This document shows, one piece after another, positions 44,641 to 56,530 of a stretch of 64,000 nucleotides of DNA. The first letter of the stretch is position 1. Each line of letters begins with the position of its first letter. The notes beneath the pieces are model-generated. The model was not told the origin of the DNA. It made no database searches and worked only from the letters and a program-made list of their open reading frames with translations. Location of the stretch: assembly GCA_025024175.1 (NCBI GenBank), contig QCXZ01000086.1, forward strand, positions 18,814,245 through 18,878,244. The letters run 5' to 3'. A program made the translations under genes and the position numbers. This DNA is from Rhyzopertha dominica (Eukaryota > Arthropoda > Insecta > Coleoptera > Bostrichidae).

Positions 44641-45676
44641 TGAATTGCTCAAATGACATCACTGTTCTGGCTGCTCCAGTGTCTACCTCCTTTTGCAGGA
44701 GTTGATCATTCACCTTGAAACCAAGCTTCTTAGGTTCACAATTGATACTCGACAAGCAAAATGGTTGTAGATGAACAAAGACACCTGGTGTTTCTTCGTA
44801 AATCCCTGCAAGAAATTCCATGTCCTCATCCTCCACTTCTTCTCCTCCTCCTCCTTCTTCTTCTTCTTCTTCCAGGCTATGGACCCTGGATTTCGCATTG
44901 CAGACAACAGATGTATGACCCTTCTTTTTACACCTAAAACATTCCCACTCCTTGGCTGGACATGTAATAGGATTATGTTTCCTGCCGCAGTGAAAACAAT
45001 TCTTCTGCTGCACTCCCGATGACTGGATTCGACTGCCTTGTTCTGAACTACCACGATTATTCTTTTCTGCCTGCGACAGAAACGGTTTGACACACATCTT
45101 CTTGATTTTATTCACTAGTACCGGCTATAACAATTGAGTTTGTTGTTCGGCCATTTCAAAACTATTAGATATAGTGCATGCTTTTTCCAACGTCAGCTCT
45201 TCTTCAGAAAGAAGTTCCTTTGCACTACCACTGACCTTAACTCGCAAAAGATCCCTTAAAGCATCATCCAAGAATGATTTAAAATCACAAGTCTTTGCTA
45301 GCTGACGTAATCGGACTATATATGATGCCACAGACTCCGACATCTCTTGTTTACATTGAAAAAATTTATACCTTTCTGCAATGACAATGCGCCTGGGGTT
45401 TCGCAGTGTTTGCTTCAACTCTTCATAATTCTTTCAACTAGGAGCTTCTGGTGCTAATAAGTTTTTCAGAATATTGTACATCTCATCTCACATTAAAGTT
45501 ATGAACAAAGGCACTTTACGTTCATTTGGCACTTCATTTACCAAAAACAGCTGTTCCATCCTTTCTATATATGAAGGAAAATCTCCTGTTTCCATTGCAA
45601 ACGGCTCAATGTGACACACCAGTGATGACATCTTTTGATTTCTGCACACGACTTTGACTTGACTTTTACTTGACAC
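44640..45676 (-). pseudogene. Ty3/gypsy Gag and protease start, minus strand
   Basis: On the minus strand Gag begins near 45676 (MSSKSQVKVV...). It continues in two further frames (FFQCKQEMSESVASYIVRLRQLAKTC, about 45310-45370). Two zinc knuckles follow, CFHCGRKHNPITC and CFRCKKKGHTSVVC, in the frame from 45115, then an unusual poly-Glu/Gly tract. The protease reads KEVDTGAARTVMSFEQF before the element stops at about 44640 against the pogo remnant. RT and integrase are missing. It is a 5' part of a K02A2.6-like gypsy element (by recall), joined to its LTR on the right. Confidence 0.75.
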
Positions 45677-45790
45677 GTGGTGTGCAAAAATACTTTACAT
45701 AAGACTTTTTCCTTGGTTCTTTGACTTGACTTCGCCTGTAGGATGTTTATGGCATACCCACATGAATCCTGATTTGACTCGTCGCCTATA

Positions 45791-46073
45791 TGTTATGTAT
45801 TTTACCAGAAGTTAGAACAAAGTATAATTAAGACACAGGCTGATTGTACAATTATTTACTTATTATTGATTTTTAAAATGCGAAAATTGTTTATTGAGTA
45901 CACACGGTACGGGTATGGACTCAGTATTAAATGCCGCTAACGCAAGCTAACCTAAAACGTTGAGGTTGAATCGGGGCAGCATCTGAGTACCCCTCAAGAT
46001 TTGACTAATCTTGTTAAACAAATATTACGAAGTGATGAGTTCTGCAATTAATTAATCGTAATTAATTGCAACA
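45791..46073 (-). repeat. 5' LTR of the minus-strand gypsy element
   Basis: On the minus strand it runs from TGTTGCAATTAA to ACATAACA (283 bp), giving TGTT...AACA ends. It contains an AATAAA signal. A GGCGACGAGTC primer-site-like sequence follows two to four bases inside the element (about 45778-45788). It precedes the Gag gene in the correct order. Confidence 0.5.
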
Positions 46074-46089
46074 AAAGAGCATCGGCTCT

Positions 46090-47900
46090 ATTGAAAGGAT
46101 ATCTTTCAGCAACGGAGTTTCGGGGGGTTATTCAACTTCAGCTCCTGTAGTAACACCTGCAGAGGAATTGCGTACATTGTTTCCATTAGTAAGAGGTTCG
46201 AATGATAAACAAGTGCTCAGCAGAGATACCTTAAATAGAGTATGAGGAAATCGTTGTTCTAGCAATATAAAAACCGCTAGCGAGCTCAGAAAATGCTATT
46301 TTCTGATTTTAAACGAGATATAATCCTTGACAGAAAGCGCAATAACACTGACTGCATTACAAAAAGGCTCGGCTTATGCAAACGGTACAATTAGTGTTTG
46401 TTTTATGTATAAAACTATAATAGGGTTGCATTTTTAGGCTATGCTGTAACTGCGTCCACATTTCAAAAATATGAAATAGCGAGAGGTAACGGAATATATC
46501 AAAAGTCTGTTCTGATTCTGTATATTCTGATTCCATATTGTTGAATTTTAGTTAGACCAAATTTGGCAGAAGGAACTGTTTTGAATGGTACAGTTATGTG
46601 TCGTTTATTTGCACAGAAAACTGTTTATGTTAGACCCTTAGCTGCAATTGACCAAGATAGTGAAGAACAGTATATGAGACGTTAAATGACGGTTTGGTAA
46701 ACGTGATCAGTGATAACTAATGATTTTGCCGCTAACCATGTTTCAAGAGTTTGTGCTGACTACTTCAAGCTATGATGGGGCCAATGTACAAAATAACTTG
46801 TCTACTGTTGAAGACAACAGTAATTTAAATTTAACAGTGGATGAAACATGACACTACACTTACAGTAGAAACGAGTATGTAGAAGACAAATGAAGAAACC
46901 ATGATCGATGTTTTAAGACAGTTTCATAACAAGATTGATGCTGAAACAATTTTCTTTTAATGTTTACAGGGAATATATTTTTAAATGCTGTATTCGTGCC
47001 TAGATTCTAAAAATTACTATGAAGCTGGTCGAATAATAGCACTGTCTATTATACATGGTGGAGCCACTCCTCAATATTTTTCAGAAACTATTTAATTATA
47101 TTGCTGGTGATATCAAAGCCACTAAACGGAATTTAGATGAAATAATGAACACTAAAATAAGAAATGAATTAGAAAACGTTCGAGATGCACTTGATNTATG
47201 GGGGCTTCAACTTGCAGTATGGAAGACTTTTTTGACTACTGCTGGTTTCACTAATATTAACAGTTTTAACAAGAAATAAACAATTCTGGAAGATGAGATT
47301 TTTCTATTATTGCACCGCAATGTTTTAAGGTGCATTGAAATATTACTTAATTTACCGTGTTGTGCCAGCCCTGTAACAATTTAAAGAATGCTTAAACATA
47401 TTAGGATTTTTAGAGAAGATGAAGATTTTCAAAGAATTTAAAGAGTTAATGTTATACACCAACTCTGAACTAACAGTCAACAAAGTTTCTTCCATTTTCA
47501 AAGTAAAGTTAAGTGGAATTGGAAACAACAACTGAAATATTAAGAGTGCAATACTTGCTTTTTGGAATGACTTTTTGTGCGATGTTCAAGGTAAAAATAT
47601 AAAGTCTACATATTTAACATTAGGTTAAATGTTTAATTTTCTTTTAGAAAACGAGACCCGAGCTACTTTACAAGGCGTGTTATGCTACAGCTTTCGAGAA
47701 GGTAGCACCTCTCGGTTTAGAAGTTCAACCTCAATTAGAATTTCTAAACAATGAAGAATTTCTGTGGCCAAATGCAAATACTTGTGTGCCTATTTTATAT
47801 TTGCACATTTCACATAAATGTAATGAATATGAAAAAAAATAAAAACTAACATGAAATATGGTATATTGAATGGCATGCAGTTTGGATTTGTATAAATTTT
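46090..47900 (+). pseudogene. Decayed HECT-type ubiquitin-ligase-like gene (G2/M-phase E3-like)
   Basis: Pieces of a HECT-type domain are visible: [30 protein letters not shown]-type wording (47020-47100), then KATKRNLDEIMN...LENVRDAL and TTAGFTNINSFNKK (to 47279), then EFKELMLY near 47440. The C-terminal lobe reads FEKVAPLGLEVQPQLEFLNNEEFLWPNANTCVPILYL (about 47690-47810), with CVPILYLHIS in the place of the catalytic-Cys loop. By recall such proteins are multicopy in insects and appear to spread with mobile elements. Stops and frame changes are numerous. An upstream part (46130-46560) with serine-rich text may be its N-terminus. Confidence 0.5.
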
Positions 47901-48374
47901 TTATTGCCAAATATTGTTTACTTTTTGAATATAGTTTTTAAGAATTTCTTGTATTTTTTTCAGAATTTACGTTTTTGTTTTATACTGCGGTGCAATAAAG
48001 TGGATTACTTAAAAAATAGTTAACTCTGCTTGATGATATTTCAATAACTGAATGTATATCCAAATTTGACAAAAGTGAACAAAAATTTAGCTTTAAAAGC
48101 ATGTTTTAGTATGCATTTTAGTCGTGGACAACGAAAATTATTATTTCAAAAGATATAGGAGTTATCAACATATGTTTTATATAAAAGTTGCAAGGCTTTT
48201 AGAGATCTACATATCTGTAATAAATTAGAATATACAGGTTCGTCACAAAGTTGTGGAGTATAAAGTTGTATTTCTTAAATAGAGCATCCCGCATACTATT
48301 ACAGATTTTGATTGTTCTGTCAATTTTGAACATTTTTTGTTAATCATACCATGGTGTGAAAGAGGTCGATTCTA
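47901..48374. other. Stretch with no recognised gene
   Basis: AT-rich sequence; nothing supported. Confidence 0.4.
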
Positions 48375-48935
48375 TATCTGATCAATCTTTGGTATTTTAC
48401 ATATTGAAATCTGTGTCTACTAAGGGATGCACATCGCAAGATGGAATACTGAAATTTTTAAAATGCATGGACATAAACTTACTTAATGAATTATACTGTT
48501 GGCCGAATTTGACAGAATAATTTATTTGCGTTATGTTGATAAGGTGAATCATTTTAAAGAGTCTGTTAAATATATTTGATACGTAAAGGTTCAAGCTTTA
48601 CGACCGTTCAGCAGCAGATATAGAAAAACACCTCCCTGGCTCACAGGTAACGTTCGATTACTTATCGAATTAAAAAACAAAGCTCTTACTAAATTTAAGA
48701 AATCTAAACAAGCGGCTCACTGGAAATATTGTAAGGACTTAAAAATCTAACTACTCACACAATCCGCAAAAAGTTTGCCAGCAAAAGGTTGTGGAACAGA
48801 TTATCTTATATTGACATTTCCCAGATCCCAGATCATCTTGATAGATCTGATGAAATAAATGGGCACTTTCTGCAATCTACAAACATTCTTCCTCCTAACG
48901 CAGATTTATTGAATTTTTACTATATTATTTGGTAT
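48375..48935 (+). pseudogene. Fragment of a Jockey-like LINE between endonuclease and RT
   Basis: The text contains SDQSLVFYIL (the SDH motif region at the end of an AP endonuclease), MDINLLNELYCWPN, then PPWLTGNVRLLIELKNKALTKF (about 48630-48695). SYIDISQIPDHLDRSDEINGHF follows (48808-48872). That is the linker between endonuclease and reverse transcriptase in Jockey-like non-LTR elements. Frame changes and stops are frequent. RT itself is missing. Confidence 0.55.
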
Positions 48936-49015
48936 ATCACATGAACTCTGTAAAACGTACTTTTTTGAGATGCTACCAATATAAAGTAGAATACTCGCCT
49001 GCACAATAAGTTTGC
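48936..49015. other. Junction between LINE and transposase fragments
   Basis: No feature was recognised in this short stretch. Confidence 0.3.
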
Positions 49016-49520
49016 CAGATTTTCAGGAAACTCAACAAAATATGCCAAAATGCTTTGAAAACTTTCAGAATGTGAGAGCAATTTTAGAGTGCACAGAAAT
49101 TATTACTCAAAGACCCAAATGTCTGTTGTAGATTAAGATTCTATTCACAATATAAATCAAATACCATTGTAAAATTTATGACATTTGTTTCTCCTGAGGG
49201 CATAATAAGCTACGTAAGTGAGCCATATGGTGGTCGTGCATAAAAAAAAAACAATATTCCAATAAAGTGATTTGATTTTCTCATTCCAAATCAAGACGCA
49301 ATTATGGTGGATAAAGGTTTCTTAATAGACAACGTTTGCGATACAGTTCGACAGAACTCCGAGAACTGTTGTCTGGCAACAGTTTGAAAAAAGTTCTGGG
49401 ATTTCTCAAATTTGATGTTTGTCAACATTTGCGAAAATGAATTATAAATTTAGCANATCATCAAGTTTACGAAATCAATGGTAAAATTAAGGAAACAGCA
49501 TGTAAGTAAAAAAATAATCT
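49016..49520 (+). pseudogene. Fragment of a DDE_Tnp_4 transposase
   Basis: The phrases MPKCFENFQNVRAILECTEI, FVSPEGIISYVSEPYGGR (across frame changes) and IPNQDAIMVDKGFLIDNVCDT follow the order of the HARBI1-related DDE_Tnp_4 family that is often joined to a THAP domain. The catalytic Asp of DCTEI is Glu here (ECTEI), and the second Asp is seen in VDKGF. At least three frame breaks and an N occur. N- and C-terminal parts are missing. Confidence 0.55.
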
Positions 49521-49949
49521 ATCGAATACCACGCGAGAGTGAGAATAAATTACAAAACACACACACACAGGACACTCCTACTTGAAGTTCTGTCGAATTA
49601 TTTTCAAGCTATTCTTTTTCAAACTCTCTTATGATATAACTGGTAATAAGCCAGTGTAATAGTACGTTGATGGCTAAAAGGAACATACGTGGGATGAAAT
49701 TTAAACTTTCTATTGGTTCTTAAAACGTCAAAAAGTAGTCAGTGAAGCTGAAATTCACTTTTACAAAACGGTGTATTAATTCATTTTATAAGTATTTAAG
49801 TGAAAAAAAATCATGGTTTTGAGCATAGTGACACTATGTAACAGCAAAAAGTATAAATCAGTATCTGTCAAGGATAATATAATAGTTTAGTATCATGGCA
49901 TAGACAAGTATAAGTTCTGGTCGTTGTCTATGTACCATGGTACAAACTC
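49521..49949. other. Spacer with a short CA repeat
   Basis: A run of ACACACACAC lies at about 49557-49568. No gene was seen. Confidence 0.4.
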
Positions 49950-49954
49950 AGTAA

Positions 49955-50620
49955 CTACAAGTGTCACTGATTATTTCCTTTATTTGTAATGTAAAGGTTG
50001 TCAAATCATATGATTCTAACGAAAGGCTGATAGAGTGTAGGGCTCTACTGGACAGCGGGTCCCTGTCCAATTTTATAACCAATGATTTGGCAAAACAACT
50101 TAAACTTAAAACGGATGATGTTAATATACCGCTAACGGGTATCAGTGGGTCTTTAAACAATATCACGAGTAAGGTCCAAGCAGTTATATATTCTAGAAAC
50201 AGACATTTTAAATCAGGCGCTAATTTTTTGGTAATAAGCACAATCACAGACAACTTGCCAAAATATCAGTCTCTCCTCAAAACTTAAACATTCCGGTTAA
50301 CATCGAATTGGCAGATTCTACTTTTTACGACTCTGGTTCTGTAGATCTGCTATTAGAGTCTGATACATTTTGCAATATACTTTGTATTGGTCAGATAAAA
50401 TGTCACGATAACGGGCTGGTATTACAAAAAACGAAACTTGTATGGGTTATTAGAATATGGGCACGATAGAACAAATGGAAAACATAGACAAGGTTGTGTA
50501 TAATTTATGCACTACTCGTGATTCAAATGAAGCACTACGCACACATAATTATTCTGGAAGGTGATTTCTGTACCGCGGAAGAGCAATTATGCGAAGATCA
50601 TTTTATTAAATCAGGCAAAA
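49955..50620 (+). pseudogene. BEL/Pao retrotransposon fragment: aspartic protease region
   Basis: The frame to 50287 has CRALLDSGSLSNFITNDLAKQL, the DUF1758-type protease site of BEL/Pao elements, and ANFLVISTITDNLP. After a stop it continues with IPVNIELADSTF, SVDLLLESDTFCNIL and LVLQKTKLVWVI. Near 50555-50610 TAEEQLCEDHFIKS is the usual text between protease and RT. The element is lost on both sides. No matching LTR was found. Confidence 0.7.
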
Positions 50621-50914
50621 GTATCATTGAATCTGAAAGTAAATATGTGTACTTTAAGTATTCTCAAATAGAGACTATTGAATTCAATGAACACTTTTTC
50701 ATGCTTATAAAATAATTTCTAAGTCTACAGAAAATTTAGTGCATTTTAGAGAGCTGTACTCAGAAAAATGCGTATAATTGTTTTTACCATTTGAGTTGTT
50801 ATTTAGTTTATGTTTGGTGTAACTGAATATTTATTTGCACACAAAACACAAAAACTGCCAGTCACATATTAATGCCCAGTTAGATTTTAAATTATAATTA
50901 TAATTATATAACAG
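50621..50914. other. AT-rich spacer
   Basis: No gene or repeat was supported; one N lies at 50915. Confidence 0.3.
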
Positions 50915-52290
50915 NGCATGAGACAACAGCTTGACAGTGCATTCCGGCGCAATATTCAGCAGCATTGTGAACAAGTGAAGAAAAATAGATACGTCCTTAC
51001 GAAAAATAACTAATTGTATTAAATTTTGTGGTATTTTTAATTAGCCTTTAGAGGCCATGATGAGACGGCAGGGTCCTTAAATCCATTAATTTTTAGAGGC
51101 CTAATTAATTTTACTGCTGAATTAGACATAGCTCTTAAAGAACACATTGAAAGGGCCACAATTTTCAAAGGTACTTCCAAGTCTATTCATAACGATTTGT
51201 TAGATTGTATGCTGGAAGTACTGCATGATACTATTAAGTCAGAGATACCAGGTGCCGAGTTTGTTTCTCTCACAGCTGACGAAACAAGTGGTGATCGCGT
51301 CGAACGTTTCTGGTCGTCATGAAAGCTTAGCGGACTACATTCAGGATATTTAAAAAAATGTTATGGACCAACCAGAGAAAGTTGTTTCAAAGTTATGATG
51401 GAGCAAGTGTAATATCAGGAAGATCTGCAGGAGTGCACGTACAAATTCAAAAAGACTGTATTGTTACGCCCATCAATTAAATTTGATATTGGCCCATGCA
51501 ACAAGTCAGAACCAACAAGTTCGGATATTTTTTTCAAAGTTAAGTGATATCACTAATTTTTTTTGCAAACTCCACAAAAAATTCCAGTTTTGGATGAGAT
51601 CGTTGGCAGAAGAACTCTTCGTGCTTCCAATACAAGATGGAATTTCAAAAGCAGGATCGTTTCAACTGTTTTTGAAAACAGATTATCCGTAATTGAAAGT
51701 ATGGAAAAAGTACAAGCAACGTCGAAACAGGCGTCAGCGAGTGAATTATGTCCTATGTTCCAAGACTCGACATTTGTTTAAAGGTTAACTGTTTTTCATA
51801 GATTATTGCCCCATACAACCGTTTACAAAAAAACGGACAGATCATGTTGAGATACGGCAAAATATAAACATTTTTGAAAATTGTATTCAGAAAGAAAGAG
51901 AATGTATTGAGAGTGCGACTAAAGAAATATCTGCAGAAACGCATGACTTTAAGAAGCGGGGGAGAGGAAATGAAGACCCTTACATCTCAAAAGTTGCTGC
52001 TGCTAAAGAAGTGTGTGATACTATTATTATTAATACCAATTTACGAATCATCTTGGCGCTTCTAATCTTTTTGTTTCACAAAATTTTCCAACCTTTGAAA
52101 TAGAATTCCCAAGTACTTATCTGAATGCCACCATCCATTTTGATTGATAACGATTATGATGGCGAAGGTACGCATAATATTTATTATTTTTTATAAACGT
52201 TATTTTTGTTTTACCATTTTCAGTTGCTTACGCAGCTAAGGCAATTATTCTGTTACAACGTCTTTAATAACTTCTAAAACCAAACGAAGT
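50915..52290 (+). pseudogene. Decayed hAT transposase of the ZMYM1/DUF4371 type
   Basis: An early segment (LINFTAELDIALKEHIERATIF, about 51107-51170) and DLLDCMLEVLHDTIKSEIPGAEFVSLTADETS (to about 51292, containing the first catalytic Asp) are clear. After breaks, SYDGASVISGRSAGVHVQIQ, LNLILAHATSQNQQVR, TRWNFKSRIVSTVFENR and ESATKEISAETHDFKKRG follow in order. At least six breaks occur. It belongs to the same hAT group as the fragment at 8.7 kb but is a separate copy, because the two share little exact sequence. Confidence 0.65.
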
Positions 52291-53634
52291 AAACTAGGGA
52301 AATGGAAACCCTCTAAAGTGGAATGTCAATAGAGTTTTATACTCCATGTTGATACCGTGTTACGTACAAAATCTCGATAACTATTAAAATAGTCGTCGCT
52401 GCGGTAGATGCTGCTCAAGCGCGGCAGTTTTCGAATTCATTTGATAGCGTTTTTGTACGCGCGAAATAGTTGTACTGATAAACTGCATTCTTTTATTCTC
52501 ATTGTTCTCGTCTAAGTACAAACTTCATTGGTAAATTGTTGTGTATTTGATTTACATAGTATCACTAAATTAGTGGATTTGCCACTTAACGACTAATAAT
52601 TCAGTATTCTGACGACCTTATATAAGGGGTCGAAAAAGCAATATTTCCTAGAGGTCGCCCAACATTAAAGATGTAAGCGACAACTTGTTCGCCAGTGCAT
52701 TAACTGATGTCAATCGTTGTCTTTAGCTTCAAGTCAAAGCTTCCAATTAAGACTTTAAATCCACACTATGGGTGCAACGTGCAGTGCAACATGTAATGGA
52801 ACGCGCAATGTAATAAGTGTGGACTGATATTGCACGTTGCACGAATGTTGCATTCAAACAATTTTTTTATTAAATTATTTATTAAAGGTTCATCGGAAGT
52901 GTACAACAGCACTCGGTTTGCCTATCAAGCACTAGGATTTTTGAACGACTGAAATAAACCACGAAAACTGTCAATAGAACCGTTAGAGACTTTTACAGTT
53001 TAAAGAAGACAAAAAGAAAAGTCATCTAGCAGCATTACCAATGAAACAGCCATTCAGTTAGGAAATCAGTTACTGGTCCTAAATCAGTTTTAAATGTTCC
53101 GTAAGTAAATTTTTATTGCATTTAATCATAACCTGTCAAATCTTACGATTGTATTTGTATGCAGTTTTGAATGACATTTGCGTATAAGACAATTTTCCTG
53201 GCATTTGCGTACAGTCCACTGTTTAGGGTCCAATAATCTGTCTACCTGTTCCTTTACCATTGGGTTATACTGTACTAGTTCGCAGTACAACAAAATTAAT
53301 TTTTTGTACGTAAATGCCATGTACGCAACTGCCAGGATATCAAGCTTAAGCAGACTGAAAAGTTAATAATGCGAAGAAATTGTCATTTTATGAAATCGAT
53401 TTTGCTGACAAATTTTAATTATCTGAAATATGTATTTTTTTTTAATTTCATCTAGCTGTAGTTGTAATTTGGCAGTAATTTTTGATACTGTGTTGTTCAC
53501 CATTCATCAACATTAACGCGTTGGCTTTCATTATCTATAATGTTTGCTTATATCATTTCTAGATCTACTTCCACAGAGTCCATTTCCTCCCCAATACTTA
53601 GCGACAGTAGCAGAACCCACCGCTCTCTCTCTAT
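52291..53634. other. Long stretch without a clear gene; small inverted repeats
   Basis: A 66-bp unit is bounded by TCCACACT (52760-52767) and AGTGTGGA (52816-52823), with repeated GTGCAACGTGCA-type words inside and beside it. It looks like the end of a DNA transposon. The text TRFAYQALGFLND near 52915-52955 faintly resembles the end of a MADF domain, which accompanies Harbinger elements, but this is weak. No open frame of note was seen. Confidence 0.35.
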
Positions 53635-54230
53635 ATGAATCCAATTGAAATTACTGATAAACTTAAAAATTCTGCCTTCTTTGATGGAACGTATTTTACA
53701 ATAGTTAACATTCGCAATCATATTATAGAAGCAAAATATGAATTGTGTGAACACCCTTTTAAAAGGAGTTTCGAACTTTTTGAAGCACATGAAAATAAAC
53801 ATGAAGAGAGCTTAACAGAATACAAAAAGCACAGAATAAATAAAAGAAAAGCACTCGTGGCCCCCAAGGAAGAACATTTGAAACAAATATTGAAGGAAGT
53901 TTTCTCTACTGGACAGTCTCTTTCGAAAACTGAGATACAAAAAAAAAATTGACAAAACATTCGTCAGATTCGTTATCAATTGTACATTGTTGAGGAAGAC
54001 AGCTTCCGAGATTTATTCGCTGATACTTCCATTGGTATAATGAGTAGAAGGGCATTACTTCGGAAAATAAAAACGGAATGCAACAAAAGCATTCAGATAC
54101 ATTTAATATTATGCATTTGTATTACTGCCGACATTTGGTTTACGGAAAAAGAAGTTTCTTTGGAATTACGGTTCACTGTGTGGATCAAAATTTAAAAGGT
54201 TTTCTCTTTCACTTTAGCACGCCGTAGAAG
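53635..54230 (+). pseudogene. hAT transposase (ZBED-type) N-terminal half fragment
   Basis: A non-typical first part (53635-53952) is followed, after a stop, by VEEDSFRDLFADTSIGIMSRRALLRKIKTEC and ICITADIWFTEKEVS (53985-54160). The latter is the segment around the first catalytic Asp (TADIWS pattern) of ZBED-like hAT transposases. The copy stops near 54230 and the rest of the transposase is absent. Confidence 0.55.
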
Positions 54231-54269
54231 GTATGTTAGCATACTGGTAGCTTTATTTCTTGAAAGTGC

Positions 54270-55170
54270 AGTTTATATTTGTTCAGGTCTAGCCACCACT
54301 CATATAGACATGATGCAGTGATTGTTTGGACACAATGTCATGACTGTCCAGCAAGTGAGGTCGGTTCACTTAAAGCAAAAGAAATTTCATCGATTTGCAA
54401 GAAGATACCATAGTCACCAAAACAAACGAAGACTTTTTAATAGATGTGGTCAACAAAGGTGTACAGAAGTCGACTGCAGGATGTTTACTTACATATTATA
54501 AAACAGCACCAACTTTGACAAAAGAAGTGTCATTGTGGCATCTAATGTTGAAGTACAAAAAAATCAACATCAAATGTTACTGTTGATAATTTCCTGACGT
54601 TTTGCAAGAATATGCTAAACAAAGATTTATGTCTAAGGCTTTATAATGAAACCATTTGACAGTCTTCAAAACCTCTATAGTTTAGTGCTCGTCTTGGAAG
54701 ATTAACTACTTCAAAAATTCATGAAGCAGGAAAGTGGATCCTTAACTGAAATTATATTGGGAGCTTCAAAATACACTCAGACGAAGGCAATGAAGAGGGG
54801 ATTACATTTAGAAGATAAAGTGTTAAAAGTTTTAGAACAAGAAAAGAAAATAAAGTGCAGGTGGGCAGGTGCGGCAATAAAATAAGAATACCCTGTATTT
54901 GCCGCATCGCCTGATGCTGTTCCTGACAGTTTGTGTCCAACAAATCAGAAGCGAATAGGACTGTAGATTAAAGACGGCGTCATCAGCAAGAAGGCATATG
55001 CGCAACTACAATTACAAATGTTTTTGTGTAGCCTCACCACGCTTTGAAATAAACAATATAGAAATTGATGTGGATAATGCGTTTTGTGAAAACATAATTG
55101 CAGAAGCTGAAGCATTATGGAAAACTGCATTATTTCCTAGGTTAGGAGAATATTTATTTTTGGTTTAGCA
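54270..55170 (+). pseudogene. Decayed YqaJ-type exonuclease/recombinase gene
   Basis: The text VYICSGLATTHIDMMQ opens the fragment. Later, TEIILGASKYTQTKAMKRGLHLEDKVLKVLEQEKKIKC (54750-54860), AASPDAV (about 54902) and IKDGVISKKAYAQLQLQMF (54968-55022) give the order of the YqaJ nuclease fold: an early E, then GxSPDA, then a K and Q-containing helix. The end, CVASPRFEINNIEIDVDNAFCE-like, lies near 55030-55090. YqaJ proteins degrade DNA ends for recombination in phages. Related multicopy genes in insects probably ride on mobile elements. Many stops are present. Confidence 0.5.
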
Positions 55171-55546
55171 AGTTCCCATTTTTAACATTATCGTATACAT
55201 TTAAGTAACACATATTTATATTTAAGAAATGCAAAATTAAAAATTAGATTATTAAAGTGTTTTATTTACAAATTATTGTTTGATAATTGGATCTTGCAAG
55301 TTTACAATAGCACAAGCTATTATAACAATATAAAAGCCGAGGAGAATCGGTCTAATGTGGTAACTTAGATAAAGAACGGTTGAAGGCTGCCCGCAATATT
55401 GCCAAATCGTCTAGTATTATTTTTTACAGCAGTACGAAATTTGTAGTTTATTGTAACTAATTGTTGTTTTTTAGTTTAATCGCATCGACTACCTCGGTCA
55501 TTGGTACAATATTTTTACATTTTCGTTTTACATTTTGTTATATACA
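55171..55546. other. Spacer, no recognised gene
   Basis: AT-rich; it probably includes the 3' untranslated end of the minus-strand LINE. Confidence 0.35.
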
Positions 55547-56293
55547 TTAATTATTTTTAGGTATTTCAGGATATGCTCTACGTTTGGGAAAGGTGCTTGT
55601 ATTAGTCAATGCGTTCTTGGGCTGTCTTTGGGCATTCGAATAGGTGTGTAACATCCATTTTCTGTTATTGCAGCACTTATTTAAGCGGGTGTGTCCACTT
55701 AGGAGCCGATTTATTATGACTTCTCTGCGATTCAGTTTGCATTTATCGTTATCCGAAATTTGTAGGCATGCAGTTAATGTTCTCCTGTGGTTAGCATTTT
55801 GGTATTTTCTTTTTGTTTTTGTTATAAGGAAGTTTTTTAGATCTGATTTCTCCACGTAGAGGTTTGTGATGTCTGGATTTTATTGAGCCGTGGTAGCTTC
55901 TTTTGCTATTTGGTTTGCTGTTTCGTTGCCAACAATTCCTCTTTGAGATGGAATCCACATTAAGACGACTTCTTTTTGGTGAAGGGTTATTTCGTTTAGG
56001 AAGGATCTGATTTCGGAGGCTATGTGGTGTGATGAGTGTGTACAGATTAAGAATTTTTGTTTAGATGAAGACTTGATTTCTTTATTGTTTTTAGTTTGGC
56101 TGTAAAGATACTTAACATGTTAGAATATTGTATGGTTTTGTTGTTATTTATGATAGCACCGCCGACTCCGGTGTTATTTTTAGAAGCGTCACTGTAGTAG
56201 CAGGTGAAGTTTTTGTATATTGTAGCAACTTTTTCACAAACTTCGCTTGGTATATTTCTGGGTTAGTGTCTTCTTTCGGGTATTCTCGTAGAC
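55547..56293 (-). pseudogene. LINE with RNase H: 3' part, minus strand
   Basis: Read on the minus strand from the Harbinger insertion site, the RNase H domain shows YSDASKNNTGVGGAII, TAKLKTIKKS and HHIASEIRSF. VVLMWIPSQRGIVGNETANQIAKEA is the conserved end of the domain. The final part follows, with RREVIINRLLSGHTRL (about 55690-55740), typical of I- and LOA-like elements with RNase H. Several frame changes occur. The poly-A tail was not found. Confidence 0.75.
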
Positions 56294-56296
56294 TTA
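56294..56296. repeat. Left TTA target duplication of Harbinger
   Basis: TTA directly before the left terminal repeat matches TTA at 59025-59027 after the right one. A TTA or TAA duplication is typical for PIF/Harbinger. Confidence 0.9.
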
Positions 56297-56530
56297 GGGT
56301 ACAAACATAGTGGAGCGACGAGGCAAGAGACAAAGCGACGAGGTAAGCGACGCGGTTTGAATTCGTCCATGTATGCCTATGGAGCCGAACATAGTAAAGA
56401 GGTCACTGAAGCGTCGAGCGACGAGACAAGCGGGGTGACGAGCGCCGAGATAAAAATCCGAATTGTTGTCGCGTTGTCGCTGCGTTTTCAAGCCAGTCTG
56501 GACTTGCAATTTGCACAGGGTGCACCAAAA

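Noticed and set aside
44771..45022. Plus-strand frame rich in Ser and Phe
   Set aside because: It is the reverse reading of the Glu/Gly tract in the minus-strand gypsy Gag.
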